From: Pseudomonadota bacterium
GTDB taxonomy: Bacteria > Pseudomonadota > Alphaproteobacteria > Parvibaculales > Parvibaculaceae
Direction of reading: 5' to 3'
Length of the DNA: 6,805 nt
NCBI GenBank assembly: GCA_021780275.1
Contig: JAJXZC010000043.1
Location: forward strand, 1 to 6,805
Part shown: in pieces, positions 6,270-6,805 of the stretch
Numbering within the stretch: the first letter of the stretch is position 1
How the letters are laid out: every line of letters starts with the position of its first letter
Position numbers and translations under genes: made by a program
Notes under the pieces: model-generated
What the model saw: only the letters and a program-made list of their open reading frames with translations
Told to the model about the DNA's origin: nothing
Database searches by the model: none

Positions 6270-6572
6270 ATGCTGGGTCGTAAAACAGGCGGCCGTCAGG
6301 CTGGAACGCCGAACAAGCGCTCGAAATGCGTCGAAGAAAGACTTGCCTCGCTCGGCTGCGACCCGATTGAGGGCATGGCGAAAATCGCCATGGACCCGGC
6401 CACCCCGCTCGCCATTCGAGCCAGCATGTTCCGTGAACTTGCTCAATACATCGCGCCGAAGCGAAAGGCGCTCGAATTCGAGGAGCCGGTTCAGGTCGAG
6501 AGCGTATCCTTCCCTGAGCTGAGCGAAGATGAATACAGACAACTTGTACGCGAGGCGTTGGAAAAGATCTGA
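6270..6572 (+). CDS. Phage-type small terminase-like / DUF5681-like protein
   Basis: The product has 100 residues. It opens MLGRKTGGRQAGTPNKRS, a basic glycine-rich arm of the 'GRpkGtpNK' kind found at the start of many phage small-terminase-like and DUF5681 proteins. It continues with a helical stretch LGCDPIEGMAKIAMD, then FRELAQYIAPKRKALEFE, a familiar pattern in prophage proteins of alphaproteobacteria, and ends in an acidic helix (FPELSEDEYRQLVREALEKI). Such proteins are thought to bind DNA during packaging, but at 100 residues it may have another job. The ATG has only a weak GGG about 8 bases before it. It is divergent from the three small genes to its left. No large terminase, portal or other phage gene is seen in the remaining 230 bp. 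Assignment rests on recalled patterns. Confidence 0.75.
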   Translation: MLGRKTGGRQAGTPNKRSKCVEERLASLGCDPIEGMAKIAMDPATPLAIRASMFRELAQYIAPKRKALEFEEPVQVESVSFPELSEDEYRQLVREALEKI

Positions 6573-6574
6573 TA

Positions 6575-6608
6575 CGGCGGCGCCTCGGTGCGCATGCATC
6601 CGCCGCCG
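6575..6608 (+). terminator. GC-rich hairpin directly after the plus-strand gene
   Basis: CGGCGGCG (6575-6582) and CGCCGCCG (6601-6608) form a perfect 8-bp stem with an 18-nt loop, starting two bases after the stop codon. The position suits transcript ending or 3'-end protection. There is no T run after it, so it would be a non-canonical terminator, or only a stabilising hairpin. Confidence 0.4.
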
Positions 6609-6805
6609 ACTGTGGCGCGTTTCGTGTGCCGGGCGCGTGGAGTTGATCAAGTCTTTGAGGCCGCCGCGCTGTTGCTGCTGGCGCGGCGCGAGAGCTCGCC
6701 GTAAAGATAATAAGTTGGGGGCGATGGCGCGATCCCCTTCTCTCGCCAAGGGCCGCGCGTCGAACCGCCAGAACCTCACGCAGAGGCGTTCAGAACCTTG
6801 TAGAC
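6609..6805. other. Right-edge region without a convincing gene
   Basis: Only weak candidates lie here. A 36-codon plus-strand ORF (6594-6704) starts inside the hairpin loop. A plus-strand ATG at 6724, after GGGGG, stays open to the edge for 27 codons (MARSPSLAKGRASN...). On the minus strand a frame enters from the right edge and stops at 6776-6778, coding VYKVLNASA, and could be the end of a gene that begins outside. The sequence does not decide between them. Confidence 0.3.

Noticed and set aside
6594..6704. 36-codon plus-strand ORF (MHPPPTVARF...)
   Set aside because: It starts in the loop of the hairpin after the previous gene and has no ribosome site or recognisable feature; kept only as a remark.
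6219..6779. 186-codon minus-strand open frame at the right edge
   Set aside because: It lies opposite the plus-strand terminase-like gene, is arginine-rich without recognisable motifs, and its start falls in the AT-rich promoter region.

Overview
The window looks like chromosomal or plasmid DNA of a GC-rich alphaproteobacterium, probably Hyphomicrobiales-like. This is judged only from codon use and the style of the small phage-type proteins, so it is a weak call. At its left edge it holds the leader-side end of a type I-E CRISPR locus. The rest is a run of minus-strand genes, with one plus-strand phage-type gene near the right edge.

Region 1 (1-305): three 29-bp CRISPR repeats with two complete 32-nt spacers; the array continues off the left edge. 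Repeat orientation puts the crRNA strand on minus, so the 142 bp between the array and the cas3 stop is the leader. Region 2 (306-3008): a complete type I-E Cas3 nuclease-helicase with every catalytic motif intact, transcribed toward the leader and array. No Cascade, cas1 or cas2 gene lies in the window, so those must be left of the array or elsewhere.

Region 3 (3250-5355): two tightly spaced minus-strand genes upstream of cas3. The first is a Cas4/RecB-like nuclease with an iron-sulfur cluster fused to a DEDD-type exonuclease (DUF2779 architecture). The second is an unrecognised 170-residue protein. They may be a separate nuclease module or an accessory of the CRISPR locus; type I-E systems normally have no Cas4.

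Region 4 (5527-6215): three very small minus-strand genes coupled stop-to-start, including a 53-codon ORF that is easily missed. One resembles the C-terminal part of DUF5681/small-terminase-type proteins. A short AT-rich divergent promoter region separates them from a plus-strand 100-residue gene that resembles the N-terminal part of the same kind of phage protein. Together they suggest a degraded or domesticated phage-derived segment beside the CRISPR locus. A GC-rich hairpin follows the plus-strand gene directly, and no convincing gene is visible from there to the right edge.
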